Shown: positions 44,305-53,405, counted from the stretch's first letter. The stretch: DNA of 64,000 nt from CAJWPI01 sp964635015 (GCA_964635015.1 CAZWMS010000001.1:1-64000), one strand, 5' to 3'. Numbers and translations are program-made. The notes: generated by a model from the sequence alone, not told the origin.

Positions 44305-45279
44305 TTAAACTGATCCTTTTATTAACAAATTTCTTGCTTCTTCGTATTCTTTAACTAGTTCATCAACAGCTTCTTTAACTGTTGGTACTTCATGTAAATT
44401 ACCAATACCTTGCCCTGATCCCCAAATATCTTTCCAAGCCTTTTTTTGATTATCTCCTGGACCAGAACTGAAGTTCATATCATGTTTATCAGCATGAGGT
44501 AAGTTATCTGGATCAAGTCCTGCTTTAACTACACTGGGTTTAAGGTAATTCCCATTAACTCCTGTAAAAGTAGCAGAATACATAATGTCATTAGCACTAC
44601 TGTCAACAATCATTTCTTTATAACCTTCACTGGCATTTGCTTCTTGTGTAGCTATAAATCTAGTACCAATATAGGCTAGATCAGCTCCCATTGCTTGAGC
44701 TGAAAGAACAGAAGCCCCATGAGAGATACTTCCCGATAAAACTATAGGCCCATCAAAAAATTCTCTTACTTCCCTAACTAATGCAAAAGGACTTAGAGTA
44801 CCAGCATGGCCTCCAGCTCCAGCACAGACAAGAATAAGGCCGTCTGCTCCCTCATCAATTGCTTTTTTTGCATGTCTTATATTTATAACGTCATGTATCA
44901 CAGCACCACCATAACTGTGCACAGAATCAACAACGAATTGAGGAGCTCTTAGACTTGTAATAATTATTGGGACTTCGTGCTCCACACAAACTTCCATATC
45001 GTGCTCTAAACGATTATTAGAGTGATGACATATCTGATTAACCGCAAATGGAGCTACTATCTCTTCTGGATTATTGTTCTTATAGTCATTCAACTCTTTC
45101 TTCATCATGGTGATCCATTCACCAAGTTTTTCTTCAGGTCTTGCATTCAATGCAGGGAAAGAACCCATGATCCCAGCTTTGCACTGTGCAAGAACTAATT
45201 CAGGATAAGAAACAGTAAATAAAGGAGCCCCTATTACAGGAATTCTTGTTTTATCTTTTAAAAAACTGACTACATCCAT
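44305..45279 (-). CDS. Nitronate monooxygenase family protein
   Basis: A 324-residue FMN TIM-barrel enzyme of the NMO/2-nitropropane dioxygenase family. Marks are RIPVIGAPLFTVSYPEL near residue 13, GSFPALNARPEEKL near 38, LVCAGAGGHAGTLSPFALV near 155 with the catalytic-type His, and IVLSGSISHGASVLSAQAMGADLAYIGTRF near 184 in two blocks. The family oxidises alkyl nitronates; many members have other unknown substrates. It is last in a minus-strand group with the small membrane protein and AcuI-like gene. Confidence 0.85.
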   Translation of the reverse strand: MDVVSFLKDKTRIPVIGAPLFTVSYPELVLAQCKAGIMGSFPALNARPEEKLGEWITMMKKELNDYKNNNPEEIVAPFAVNQICHHSNNRLEHDMEVCVEHEVPIIITSLRAPQFVVDSVHSYGGAVIHDVINIRHAKKAIDEGADGLILVCAGAGGHAGTLSPFALVREVREFFDGPIVLSGSISHGASVLSAQAMGADLAYIGTRFIATQEANASEGYKEMIVDSSANDIMYSATFTGVNGNYLKPSVVKAGLDPDNLPHADKHDMNFSSGPGDNQKKAWKDIWGSGQGIGNLHEVPTVKEAVDELVKEYEEARNLLIKGSV

Positions 45280-45288
45280 GTTTTTATC

Positions 45289-45414
45289 TTATTGACTTGA
45301 TACCCAGAAATACATTGCAACTGTCAAGCATGCAATTATAAGAAGAGCAGCCATTGCGTCGACTTTACTATCTTCTTGGTCTTCTATCTTTTTCTTAGTA
45401 TCTAAATCTGACAT
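45289..45414 (-). CDS. Small single-helix membrane protein, 41 residues, unknown
   Basis: A short ORF lies in the 146-base gap between the nitronate monooxygenase and acuI-like genes. It starts ATG at 45414 and ends TAA at 45289. The product has a charged N-terminus (SDLDTKKKIEDQEDSK) and one hydrophobic helix (MAALLIIACLTVAMYFWV), an orderly composition for a real membrane peptide. It ends 9 bases before the nitronate monooxygenase ATG and begins 11 bases after the acuI-like stop, so it fits inside the operon. I recognise no family. No strong ribosome site is visible. Confidence 0.6.
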   Translation of the reverse strand: MSDLDTKKKIEDQEDSKVDAMAALLIIACLTVAMYFWVSSQ

Positions 45415-45425
45415 CTTTCTCTCAT

Positions 45426-46421
45426 TTATATTTTTACTAACACTCTACCTACTTGATTTCCAGACAATATGCTTTCGATTTCTACTTCAAGATTTTCTAG
45501 AGAAACTTCTTTAGTAATTTTATCAAGTCCCTCTAAAACCCAATCATGAGCGAAATGTTCCCATATATGGTCTTTATTTTTTAAAGGAATTTCAACCGAG
45601 TCTATCCCTATTAACGCATTGCCCCTCAAGATAAACGGAAAGATAGAGCTTTCAAATGAAGGACCTCCTACCAACCCACTACACGCAATAGCACCCCCTG
45701 GACTTAAAGATGTTAGCAAAAGACTTAATATTTCGCCGCTGGCTACGTCTACCCCTACATCCCATAAACTTTTTCCAATTGGTTTTCTGGCAGTTTCAGC
45801 AAGTTCTTCCCTACTTAAAATACTAGAAGCTCCTATAGAGTGTAGAAAATCTGATTGGTCATTCTTACCCGTCACTGCTGTAACTTCGGATCCGAGTTTT
45901 GATAAAAGCATGACTGCCAGAGAACCTACACCTCCTGTAGAACCAGTGACAACAGACTTAGTGTCTTTAAAACCTAGATATTCTCTAAAATTATCTAGTG
46001 CATGAATAGACAAACCTGCGGTTAATCCAGCAGTGCCTAAAGACATAGAATGTTTAGTGCTTAACCCTTTTGGCAAGTGAATTACCCAGTCTATAGGTAC
46101 TCTTATATATTCCCCAAATCCCCCTGAAGTATTCATTCCTAAATCATATCCCGTCACTATGACTTTATCTCCTTCTTTGAAATCTCCCACTTTGGACTCA
46201 ACTATTTCACCAGTTGCATCTATTCCTGGGGTATGGGGATAGTTTCTAGTTACTCCGGGGATACCCGAAGCAGACATAGCGTCTTTGTAATTTAATGAAG
46301 AATATTCAACCTTTATTAATAAATCTCCTTCTGGAAGGTCTTCAAATTTTTTTTCAATTACTGATAAATTAAATCTACCGTTTTCCTCAGAAGCTTCCAG
46401 AGCCTTGAAAGTTTTACTCAT
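45426..46421 (-). CDS. acuI: AcuI/YhdH-type acrylyl-CoA reductase-like enzyme
   Basis: A 331-residue zinc-free medium-chain reductase of the YhdH/AcuI group. SSLNYKDAMSASGIPGVTRNYPHTPGID near residue 41 (two blocks), GLTAGLSIHAL near 132, and VTGSTGGVGSLAVMLLSKLGSEVTAVTG near 157 (NADPH fold) are typical. AcuI reduces acrylyl-CoA to propionyl-CoA with NADPH and is linked to DMSP or acrylate use; YhdH is a general quinone/acrylate reductase. Neither DMSP lyase nor demethylase genes are in the window, so the role may be detoxification. Confidence 0.85.
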   Translation of the reverse strand: MSKTFKALEASEENGRFNLSVIEKKFEDLPEGDLLIKVEYSSLNYKDAMSASGIPGVTRNYPHTPGIDATGEIVESKVGDFKEGDKVIVTGYDLGMNTSGGFGEYIRVPIDWVIHLPKGLSTKHSMSLGTAGLTAGLSIHALDNFREYLGFKDTKSVVTGSTGGVGSLAVMLLSKLGSEVTAVTGKNDQSDFLHSIGASSILSREELAETARKPIGKSLWDVGVDVASGEILSLLLTSLSPGGAIACSGLVGGPSFESSIFPFILRGNALIGIDSVEIPLKNKDHIWEHFAHDWVLEGLDKITKEVSLENLEVEIESILSGNQVGRVLVKI

Positions 46422-46434
46422 AACAAACCTTTAA

Positions 46435-47463
46435 TTAATTAATAAATCTATTCTTATTAAGGATGTCTAAAATTTTATAAACACTCTTTTCTAATACAGT
46501 TTCTATTAAAGAAGCAAATTTAGCAGAGAGAGGTTTTTTTTCAAAATATTGAATTTCTAGAAGTTTAAATTTTTCAGATAAATTAAGGAGGTAATCATCT
46601 GATGTCGCTATCTCATCAATTAACCCTAGTTTTTTTGCTTTATCTCCTTGCCAAACTTCTCCTGTAGATACTTTAGTCACTTTTATTTTTGAACGATTCT
46701 CTTTAACAAAATCTTTAAAAACAATATGTAACTCTTCTAATTCTGAAATAAACTTATCTCTTCCTTTCTTGGTATTCTTTCCAAGCGTTGTTAAAGTCCT
46801 TTTAAATTTTCCAGCTGTATGCATCTCAATATCTATGTTCTGCTTTTTAAGCAACCTATGGAAATTAGGAAGTTGAGCTATTACACCTATAGAGCCAACT
46901 ATTGCCCAAGGAGCTGCTATTATTTTGTTAGCTACACATGACATCAGATAGCCGCCACTTGCAGCTACTTTGTCAATGCATACTGTTAGGTTAATTTTAC
47001 TATTAACTAATCTCTTAAGTTCTGCAGCACATAGCCCATAGGCATAAGCAGAACCTCCCCCACTTTCGACCTTTAAAACTACTTCTTTACATTTAACTTT
47101 AGAAGAAAGAATTGCATTTATTTCTTGTTTTAGTTTGTCCACTCCAGAAGCTTGAATATCTCCTTTAAAATCCAAAACATATACTATTTCTTTTGGCTTC
47201 TTCTTAAGTTCTTTCTTTTTCTGTTTAGATCTTTCTTTTAAGAAACTCTTATAGTCTTTAGCTCCCATTGCAGCGCCTTTTAAACTTACCCCTATCTCTT
47301 CAAGCTTTTCTGATAAATTTTTTACAACTATCCTGCCTTTATCTGAATCTAATTTATTCTTTTTAGAATTAGCTATAACCAAGATGGGAATCAATATAGC
47401 AACAAGAACTGTTACTACTTTTAAAAGAAAGAATGCATAAGATAATAGTAAATCAATCATCAT
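46435..47463 (-). CDS. sohB: Inner-membrane peptidase SohB (S49 family)
   Basis: A 342-residue signal-peptide-peptidase-like serine protease. One N-terminal helix (LLKVVTVLVAILIPILVI, about 13-30), a basic coiled region (70-92), and the S49 core follow. Catalytic Ser169 lies in VAASGGYLM and Lys221 in KFKRTL, the SohB dyad. The product faces the periplasm and may cut signal-peptide remnants or other membrane peptides. It is placed between the HSD10-like SDR and the AcuI-like gene, with 1 and 13 bases to them. Confidence 0.92.
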   Translation of the reverse strand: MMIDLLLSYAFFLLKVVTVLVAILIPILVIANSKKNKLDSDKGRIVVKNLSEKLEEIGVSLKGAAMGAKDYKSFLKERSKQKKKELKKKPKEIVYVLDFKGDIQASGVDKLKQEINAILSSKVKCKEVVLKVESGGGSAYAYGLCAAELKRLVNSKINLTVCIDKVAASGGYLMSCVANKIIAAPWAIVGSIGVIAQLPNFHRLLKKQNIDIEMHTAGKFKRTLTTLGKNTKKGRDKFISELEELHIVFKDFVKENRSKIKVTKVSTGEVWQGDKAKKLGLIDEIATSDDYLLNLSEKFKLLEIQYFEKKPLSAKFASLIETVLEKSVYKILDILNKNRFIN

Positions 47464-47464
47464 A

Positions 47465-48232
47465 TTATTTAGGAGCCATCCTTATTCCACCATCCAACCT
47501 AATGGTTTCACCATTAAGGAAGGGATTTTCTACTATATGTTTTGCTAGTGAAGCATATTCTTCTGGTAAACCCAATCTTTTAGGAAATTGAGTCATCTCT
47601 ATTAATGGGAGTCTTACTTCATCTGTAGCCATGGACATCATTGGAGTATCAAATATCCCTGGAGCTATAGTGTTCACCCTAATACCCATTCTGGCTAAAT
47701 CTCTTGCAATCGGCAAGGTCATTCCTACCACTCCCCCTTTACTAGCGCTGTATGCTGCTTGGCCAATTTGACCGTCAAAAGCTGCGACTGAAGCTGTATT
47801 AATTATTACTCCACATTCGCCATCTTTCTCTGGCTTGTTTTTTCCCATTTCTACTGCGACCAGCCTAATAACATTAAAAGTACCAGTGAGGTTAATATCT
47901 AATACTGTTTTAAAATAATCAAGAGGGTGTGCGCCATCTCTTCCAACAGTTTTACTTGCACTTCCTATACCCGCACAATTTATTGCTATATGTATAGCTC
48001 CAAATTTCTTCATAGTAGCATCAATTGCAGAAGCTACCGAGCCTTCATCAGTTACATTGGCAGTATAAAAAGAGGCTTCTTTGCCTAAAGATTCTAGTTC
48101 TTTTTTAGCATTTTCTTCATTTAAGTCTAAAAGCATAATTCTTGCTCCTTCTAAACTAAGAGCTCTTGCTGTTGCAAGACCTAGACCAGATGCTCCACCT
48201 GTAATTAATGCTACTTTTCCTGAAACCTTCAT
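47465..48232 (-). CDS. 3-hydroxyacyl-CoA dehydrogenase type-2-like SDR (HSD10 type)
   Basis: A 255-residue NAD-dependent SDR. NAD loop TGGASGLGLATARAL near residue 11, catalytic TASVAAFDGQIGQAAYSASK near 145 with Ser, Tyr and Lys all present, and the end NGETIRLDGGIRMAPK match the HSD17B10 type. Members oxidise short or branched 3-hydroxyacyl-CoA, as in isoleucine breakdown. I chose the ATG at 48232 because AGGAG (48238-48242) lies 5 bases before it; an earlier in-frame ATG at 48265 lacks such a site. Confidence 0.9.
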   Translation of the reverse strand: MKVSGKVALITGGASGLGLATARALSLEGARIMLLDLNEENAKKELESLGKEASFYTANVTDEGSVASAIDATMKKFGAIHIAINCAGIGSASKTVGRDGAHPLDYFKTVLDINLTGTFNVIRLVAVEMGKNKPEKDGECGVIINTASVAAFDGQIGQAAYSASKGGVVGMTLPIARDLARMGIRVNTIAPGIFDTPMMSMATDEVRLPLIEMTQFPKRLGLPEEYASLAKHIVENPFLNGETIRLDGGIRMAPK

Positions 48233-48301
48233 AATTTCTCCTAAGAACTTAAAGAAGAGTCGCATCTTACACGATAAAACCTTCTAAAAAAACCTAACAA
48301 A

Positions 48302-48332
48302 TATATGCACCTTGATTGGAGCTATATGCACC
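48302..48332. repeat. 10-bp direct repeat, two helical turns apart
   Basis: TATATGCACC occurs at 48302-48311 and again at 48323-48332, with starts 21 bases apart. They lie in the 223-base spacer between the HSD10-like gene (minus) and the porin gene (plus). Identical sites on the same DNA face suit a dimeric regulator or a tandem operator. No regulator gene is next to it. Confidence 0.5.
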
Positions 48333-48455
48333 ATTAGCAAGCATTAATACAGAAAAGATCATATAAAACATCTCTAAATATATAAAAAGATTGGTATATA
48401 ACTTGCATAAATAAGTATGAGATCATCATAAATTAAAGAATAGGAGATATTTATT

Positions 48456-49076
48456 ATGAAAATTTTTAAATTAATATTGATTTATTTATTAACTATTAAT
48501 TTTTCTTCCCTATCAGCAGCAGAATTTGAGTCAAATGTCGCGATAACTTCAGACTATATATGGAGAGGGTGGACGCAGGGTAATGAAGATCCTTCAATCT
48601 CCGGAGGTTTTGACATAACAGGAGACAATGGATTATATTTTGGAACCTGGGCTGCAAGTGTCACAGGAGGAACTGAACTAGACTATTACTTTGGTTATGC
48701 AAATGAGACTGAAGATGGGTTTGGCTATGATATTGGATATATAGGATATACATATCCCCAGCATGATTCAGCTCTTGGCCTAGACTGGGATTTCGAAGAA
48801 ATTTATTTAGGTTTATCATATAGTTTTTTTGGACTTATTTACTCTTCAGGGCAGGATGATGCAGAAGATAATTTAGAGTTTTCTTTATCACTTGGAGAAA
48901 GCGGCTTAGCTGCATCATTTGGACAATACGATAATATCGGGGACTACTACTCTATAACTTATGATCTCCCTATTAAATTGGCTGGATTAGCAGTTTCTCT
49001 AGGTTATAGCGATCTAAGTGCAGATGGAGACTCTACTCTTGATGAAGATGGATTTTTTATAACCTTTTCTATGTAA
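48456..49076 (+). CDS. TorF-family putative porin (Gcw_chp type)
   Basis: A 206-residue outer-membrane barrel-like protein with a signal peptide (LILIYLLTINFSSLSA). The diagnostic opening is VAITSDYIWRGWTQGNEDPSISGG near residue 28 (two blocks), then YFGTWAASV near 61, ELDYYFGY near 73 and FGYDIGYIGYTYP near 88, which is the TIGR02001 family pattern. The substrate is not known. A clear ribosome site AGGAGA sits 8 bases before the ATG. The direct repeat upstream suggests regulated expression. A bidirectional terminator follows. Confidence 0.85.
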   Translation: MKIFKLILIYLLTINFSSLSAAEFESNVAITSDYIWRGWTQGNEDPSISGGFDITGDNGLYFGTWAASVTGGTELDYYFGYANETEDGFGYDIGYIGYTYPQHDSALGLDWDFEEIYLGLSYSFFGLIYSSGQDDAEDNLEFSLSLGESGLAASFGQYDNIGDYYSITYDLPIKLAGLAVSLGYSDLSADGDSTLDEDGFFITFSM

Positions 49077-49086
49077 TTAATAGCAA

Positions 49087-49121
49087 AGCAAAAAAGCCAG
49101 AAGAGAATCTAGCTTTTTTGC
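49087..49121. terminator. Bidirectional terminator between porin and acyltransferase genes
   Basis: GCAAAAAAGC (49088-49097) pairs with GCTTTTTTGC (49112-49121) around a short loop, giving A and T tracts on each side. The stop codon of the minus-strand acyltransferase (49109-49111) lies inside the loop. Confidence 0.75.
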
Positions 49122-50239
49122 TTGTTGATCAGAGGTGCGGCATAGGTAAGTAATATCTTTTCTCTCACGACAATATCTTGATCTATTAATCTCGACATTA
49201 ATAATTTATTTGTTTCTTCAGAGAGTAGAGATTCATCAAATATTCCATATTTGCTGTCTCGTTTAGAAAGTTCGTAGGCAGCTGCATGGTTAATTGGCCA
49301 AAGCTTAAAATTTTGAATAATTTGTTTGTCTATAACTCTAACTAAATCAGCCATTTCACCTTTAAATCCTTTGAGAGATTTACATATGTGAAGATGAACT
49401 CTTCCTTTTTGTCCTATAATTCCTTGAATAAGTTCATTGATACCGCGTTCATTGTTCTCTCCTTTTGATAAACTTCCCAATTCTTTCCAACGCTTTGCTT
49501 TTACTCCGTCTAAAGGGTCAAGTTCATAAGAAATAACAATGGGGGTTAGGTTTACTTGTGAAACCCACTCTTCTATAGAATGTTTCTTCCTTTGATCTAA
49601 GTGGAGCATTTTCAGTACAGCTTCATCAGTAAAGTCATTTCCATCTATTGCTCTTCCTTCTTTCTGAGCTATCCAGACGCTCTCTTTGTCTTTTTCTATA
49701 GAGAGGTTTATATATTTAGACAATCTAGAAAGTTTCTTGAATGTTTCTTTTGCGCCAGATATATTTCTATGCACAACGAAACTTTTATTTAATCTCATAA
49801 TTTTTTCTGCATATCCTCCATCCAATAGATTGTCTCCTATTGCAATCCTTACAGTATCGTTCTGTCTTTGAAAAAGAAAAAAATTTAAGAAAAGAGAATC
49901 AAGTGAAATATCGCGATGATTACCAATAAATATTGTCGGCTTTTTTAAAAAGTTTTTTTCCCCTGAAATAGAAAAACCTAAAGTTGTATTGTTTATCATA
50001 ACTTCTACCAGTGGAGCGAGAGATGATTGAAAGCCCCTTATCGACTTTGCCTCTCCAAAGATACTTTTAAACTTATTTCTTATAAGATTTCTTGTAAACC
50101 CTATAAATATCTTGGAAAGAGTTGGATAGTTAATTTTGGCCAAAGCTTCAAAAAGATTTTTATCTTTCAAAAGACCAAATACTACTTTCTCTACCTCTTC
50201 ATCATGGAAGGGTCTTATAGATTTAAAGGGATCATTCAA
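49109..50239 (-). CDS. PlsC-like glycerolipid acyltransferase family protein
   Basis: A 376-residue protein with the glycerolipid acyltransferase fold (Pfam acyltransferase type). The catalytic block is IGNHRDISLDSLFLN near residue 108: His and Asp are separated by five residues here rather than the usual four, a spacing I recall from a subgroup of proteobacterial homologues with NHRDI. The FVVHR and EGRAIDGND blocks (near 153 and 193) supply later motifs. It probably acylates a lysophospholipid or related acceptor at the inner membrane. The start is TTG. Confidence 0.78.
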   Translation of the reverse strand: MNDPFKSIRPFHDEEVEKVVFGLLKDKNLFEALAKINYPTLSKIFIGFTRNLIRNKFKSIFGEAKSIRGFQSSLAPLVEVMINNTTLGFSISGEKNFLKKPTIFIGNHRDISLDSLFLNFFLFQRQNDTVRIAIGDNLLDGGYAEKIMRLNKSFVVHRNISGAKETFKKLSRLSKYINLSIEKDKESVWIAQKEGRAIDGNDFTDEAVLKMLHLDQRKKHSIEEWVSQVNLTPIVISYELDPLDGVKAKRWKELGSLSKGENNERGINELIQGIIGQKGRVHLHICKSLKGFKGEMADLVRVIDKQIIQNFKLWPINHAAAYELSKRDSKYGIFDESLLSEETNKLLMSRLIDQDIVVREKILLTYAAPLINKQKS

Positions 50240-50252
50240 ATTTAGCTTTAAT

Positions 50253-51371
50253 CTAAGTTAAGAGGCTAATCATTATTCCTGCTGCTATTGTTGAACCTAT
50301 AACTCCTGCAACATTTGGACCCATAGCATGCATTAAAAGAAAATTTTGTGGGTTTTCTTCCAAACCCACCTTATTTACTACTCTAGCAGCCATAGGAACT
50401 GCAGAGACACCTGCAGCACCTATAAGTGGATTAATTTTAGTTGTTGAAAAAACATTCATTAATTTAGCCATTAATACTCCACTGGCAGTACCAATAGAAA
50501 AAGCAATAGCTCCCAATAAAAGAATTCCTAAAGTTTCTAACTCCAAGAATCCTTCTGCTTTTAACTTTGATCCAACTGAAAGTCCCAAAAAGATTGTAAC
50601 TATGTTAATGAGTGAGTTTTGAACAGTATTACTTAATCTATCAACTACTCCAGATTCTCTCATTAAATTCCCCAGGCAAAACATTCCTAATAAAGGTGCT
50701 GAAGCAGGAAGAATTAAAGCTACAATCAAAACAAGTAATAAGGGGAAAAGAATTTTTTCAACTTGACTTACCTGTCTTAACTGAACCATCTGAATTTTTC
50801 TTTCATTTTTATTTGTAAACAAACGCATTATTGGGGGTTGGATTAATGGTACCAGGGCCATATAAGAGTAGGCTGCTACCGCAATAGCTCCTAATAAGTC
50901 AGGTGCTAATATACTAGAAACATAAATAGCTGTTGGCCCATCAGCTCCTCCAATTATCCCTATAGCAGCAGCATCTCTAATAGAAAATTCTACAACTCCA
51001 AGAATAGAAAGCCCCACAGCGCCGAAAATTGTAACGAAGATTCCTACTTGTGCTGCAGCACCAAGTAACATGGTTTTAGGATTAGCTAATAAAGGTCCAA
51101 AATCAGTTAATGCACCAACTCCCATAAAGATGATTAAAGGAAAAGCTGTTGTCTTAATACCACTTTCATAAAAGAAATATAATATTCCTCCTGGATCTGC
51201 CAAACCTGCTTCAGGGATATTGGCTAATAAACCTCCGAATCCTATAGGTAAAAGAAGAAGTGGTTCAAATTTTTTAGAAATAGCTAAATACAAGAGAAGT
51301 AAACATATGAATATCATGCTCACTTGGCCAAATGACAATTTTGTTATTCCTATAATTGAAAAAATTTCCAT
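50253..51371 (-). CDS. oadB: Oxaloacetate decarboxylase beta subunit (sodium pump)
   Basis: A 372-residue inner-membrane subunit that couples decarboxylation of carboxybiotin to Na+ export. About nine hydrophobic segments are visible. The signature GIIGGADGPTAIYVSSILAPDLLGAIAVAAYSYM near residue 137 (in blocks) contains the Asp that binds sodium, and GVSAVPMAARVVNK near 316 is also typical. Its length fits the short form shared with MmdB/GcdB; the OadA partner supports oxaloacetate. It follows oadA by 3 bases. Confidence 0.93.
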   Translation of the reverse strand: MEIFSIIGITKLSFGQVSMIFICLLLLYLAISKKFEPLLLLPIGFGGLLANIPEAGLADPGGILYFFYESGIKTTAFPLIIFMGVGALTDFGPLLANPKTMLLGAAAQVGIFVTIFGAVGLSILGVVEFSIRDAAAIGIIGGADGPTAIYVSSILAPDLLGAIAVAAYSYMALVPLIQPPIMRLFTNKNERKIQMVQLRQVSQVEKILFPLLLVLIVALILPASAPLLGMFCLGNLMRESGVVDRLSNTVQNSLINIVTIFLGLSVGSKLKAEGFLELETLGILLLGAIAFSIGTASGVLMAKLMNVFSTTKINPLIGAAGVSAVPMAARVVNKVGLEENPQNFLLMHAMGPNVAGVIGSTIAAGIMISLLT

Positions 51372-51374
51372 ATA

Positions 51375-53129
51375 TTAAGTAACAAGCACCATATCCTGAT
51401 CTACCTCAACTTCGTCACCCTCTGAAATTAGAATTGAATCCACTACTCCTTCGTAAGTTGATTGAACTTCCGTTTCCATTTTCATTGCCTCTAGTACAAC
51501 TATTACTTGCCCTGATGATATTTTATCTCCTTTGGCAACTAAAACTTTGTGAACATTTCCTGAAAGAGGACTCTTTATACTGTTACCCAAAGAACTTTCA
51601 TCTTTCTCCGCAACATCCTTAGGTTTATTTAAAGCTCCTTGATCTAATATTTCAGCTTCAGAATTAGATACATGAACATTAAATTTCTTTCCCTCAACCT
51701 CTACTGAGTAAAAACCATCACCTTTATCCAAAACTGTAGAGGGGTTTTCCTCAAAAAAAGTCTTGTCATTTCTGTTACAGAAAAATTTTTCTGCTACTTT
51801 TGGAAAAATAGAATATATAAGTAAATCTTCATCAGAATTTAAATCAGCATCAAAATTTAATTCTTTGTGTTTCTTATTAAAACTTTTATTTAAATTATCT
51901 AATTCGGGTTCTATTAAATCAGCAGGTCTACATTCAATTAGTTTTTTGTCCCCTATGGCTAATTTTTGTACATCCTTATTAACCTCTGCTGGTGTTTTTC
52001 CATAAGCTCCTAAAAGGAGATCTCTAGTCTCTTTGGAAATATTTTTGTATCTTTCTCCTGCCATAACATTTAAAACAGCTTGGGTTCCTACTATTTGCGA
52101 TGTAGGTGTTACTAGTGGAATAAAACCTAAATCTTCTCTTACTTTAGGTATCTCCTCAAGGACTTCATTTAACTTATTGCTAGCTCTTTGTTCTTTTAAT
52201 TGATTCTCCATGTTAGTAAACATCCCTCCCGGTACCTGAGCTACCAATATCCTTGAATCTACTCCTTTCAGTGAGCCTTCAAATTTAGAATATTTAGCTC
52301 TAATAGATCTAAAATATGCGGCTATCTCTTCAAGAACTTGTAAATTTAAACCTGTATCTCTTTGCGTTTCTTGAAGAATAGCTACTAGTGATTCTGTTGC
52401 AGAATGGCCATATGTCATACTCATAGATGAAATTGAAGTATCAACATTGTCAATACCAGCTTCAATTGCTTTCAAAGCAGTAGCTGTAGACATTCCAGTT
52501 GTTGCATGACTGTGCATGTGAATGGGGATATTGAGGCTTTCTTTTAAGTTAGAAACAAGTTCATATGCCACATAAGGTTTAAGAAGGCCAGCCATATCTT
52601 TAATGGCTAGAGAGTGGGCACCAAGATCTTCTATTTCTTTAGATAAATCAATCCAAGTTTGGAGGGTATGAACTGGGCTTATTGTATAAGATATAGTTCC
52701 TTGCGCATGCTTATCATTCTCTATAACTGCTTCTATAGCTGTCTTGAGATTCCTTACATCATTCATAGCATCAAATACTCTGAAAACATCCACCCCATTT
52801 TTTACACTCACATCAACAAATTTTTTGACCACATCGTCAGCGTAATGTCGATATCCAAGTATATTTTGACCTCTTAACAACATTTGTTGGTTTGTATTCG
52901 GCATAGCTTTCTTTAATTCTCTTATTCTTTCCCAAGGATCTTCCCCTAAATATCTTATGCAAGCATCAAAGGTAGCTCCACCCCAAGATTCAACAGACCA
53001 AAATCCGACGCTATCAATTTTCTCAGCTATAGGTAACATATCATCTAATCTCATACGAGTAGCAAAAAGAGACTGAGACGCATCTCTAAGGACTACATCT
53101 GTAATGCCAAGTGGTTTATCTGATTTCAT
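51375..53129 (-). CDS. oadA: Oxaloacetate decarboxylase alpha subunit, biotin-containing
   Basis: A 584-residue carboxyltransferase with a biotin domain. The TIM-barrel starts DVVLRDASQSLFATRM near residue 6, with ESWGGATFDACIRYL near 47 and the metal-binding HMHSHATTGM near 204. After a linker the biotinyl domain carries VLEAMKMETE with Lys550 as the biotin site. It moves CO2 from oxaloacetate to biotin, and OadB then decarboxylates it with Na+ transport. Gene order oadG-oadA-oadB matches known operons. A related reaction is pyruvate carboxylation (PycB), but OadB and OadG decide the call. Confidence 0.94.
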   Translation of the reverse strand: MKSDKPLGITDVVLRDASQSLFATRMRLDDMLPIAEKIDSVGFWSVESWGGATFDACIRYLGEDPWERIRELKKAMPNTNQQMLLRGQNILGYRHYADDVVKKFVDVSVKNGVDVFRVFDAMNDVRNLKTAIEAVIENDKHAQGTISYTISPVHTLQTWIDLSKEIEDLGAHSLAIKDMAGLLKPYVAYELVSNLKESLNIPIHMHSHATTGMSTATALKAIEAGIDNVDTSISSMSMTYGHSATESLVAILQETQRDTGLNLQVLEEIAAYFRSIRAKYSKFEGSLKGVDSRILVAQVPGGMFTNMENQLKEQRASNKLNEVLEEIPKVREDLGFIPLVTPTSQIVGTQAVLNVMAGERYKNISKETRDLLLGAYGKTPAEVNKDVQKLAIGDKKLIECRPADLIEPELDNLNKSFNKKHKELNFDADLNSDEDLLIYSIFPKVAEKFFCNRNDKTFFEENPSTVLDKGDGFYSVEVEGKKFNVHVSNSEAEILDQGALNKPKDVAEKDESSLGNSIKSPLSGNVHKVLVAKGDKISSGQVIVVLEAMKMETEVQSTYEGVVDSILISEGDEVEVDQDMVLVT

Positions 53130-53131
53130 CT

Positions 53132-53344
53132 TTATTTATTCTTATTGTGGAATTGTATTGCTGCTTCCTTTGCTACCCTTCTGAAAGTTGAGTCATCAGG
53201 CTCATCTTCAGATCCCAAATCAAATGAAGAAACAAATTTAGACATAAGCTGTGTTAGAAGAATTAGTACACAAAGAAATACAAAAACCATAGTCATTCCA
53301 TACATTAATAAATCTAGTGCTTCTGTTATTAGTGGATTTTGCAA
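53132..53344 (-). CDS. oadG: Oxaloacetate decarboxylase gamma subunit
   Basis: A 70-residue protein with one N-terminal helix (LLMYGMTMVFVFLCVLILLT, about 12-31) and a polar tail, the usual plan of OadG, which links the alpha and beta subunits and binds zinc. It is first in the oadGAB operon and ends 2 bases before the oadA ATG. The start appears to be TTG; an ATG 13 codons in would cut into the helix. Confidence 0.85.
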   Translation of the reverse strand: MQNPLITEALDLLMYGMTMVFVFLCVLILLTQLMSKFVSSFDLGSEDEPDDSTFRRVAKEAAIQFHNKNK

Positions 53345-53405
53345 ACTTACTACTTAATATGAAATTTTAAAATATGAAATTTTAACATATCAAATTTATG
53401 CCTAA

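Noticed and set aside
45426..46421. A DMSP degradation locus based on the acuI-like gene
   Set aside because: No dmdA-D, ddd lyase or DMSP transporter is nearby; AcuI homologues are also general acrylate detoxifiers.
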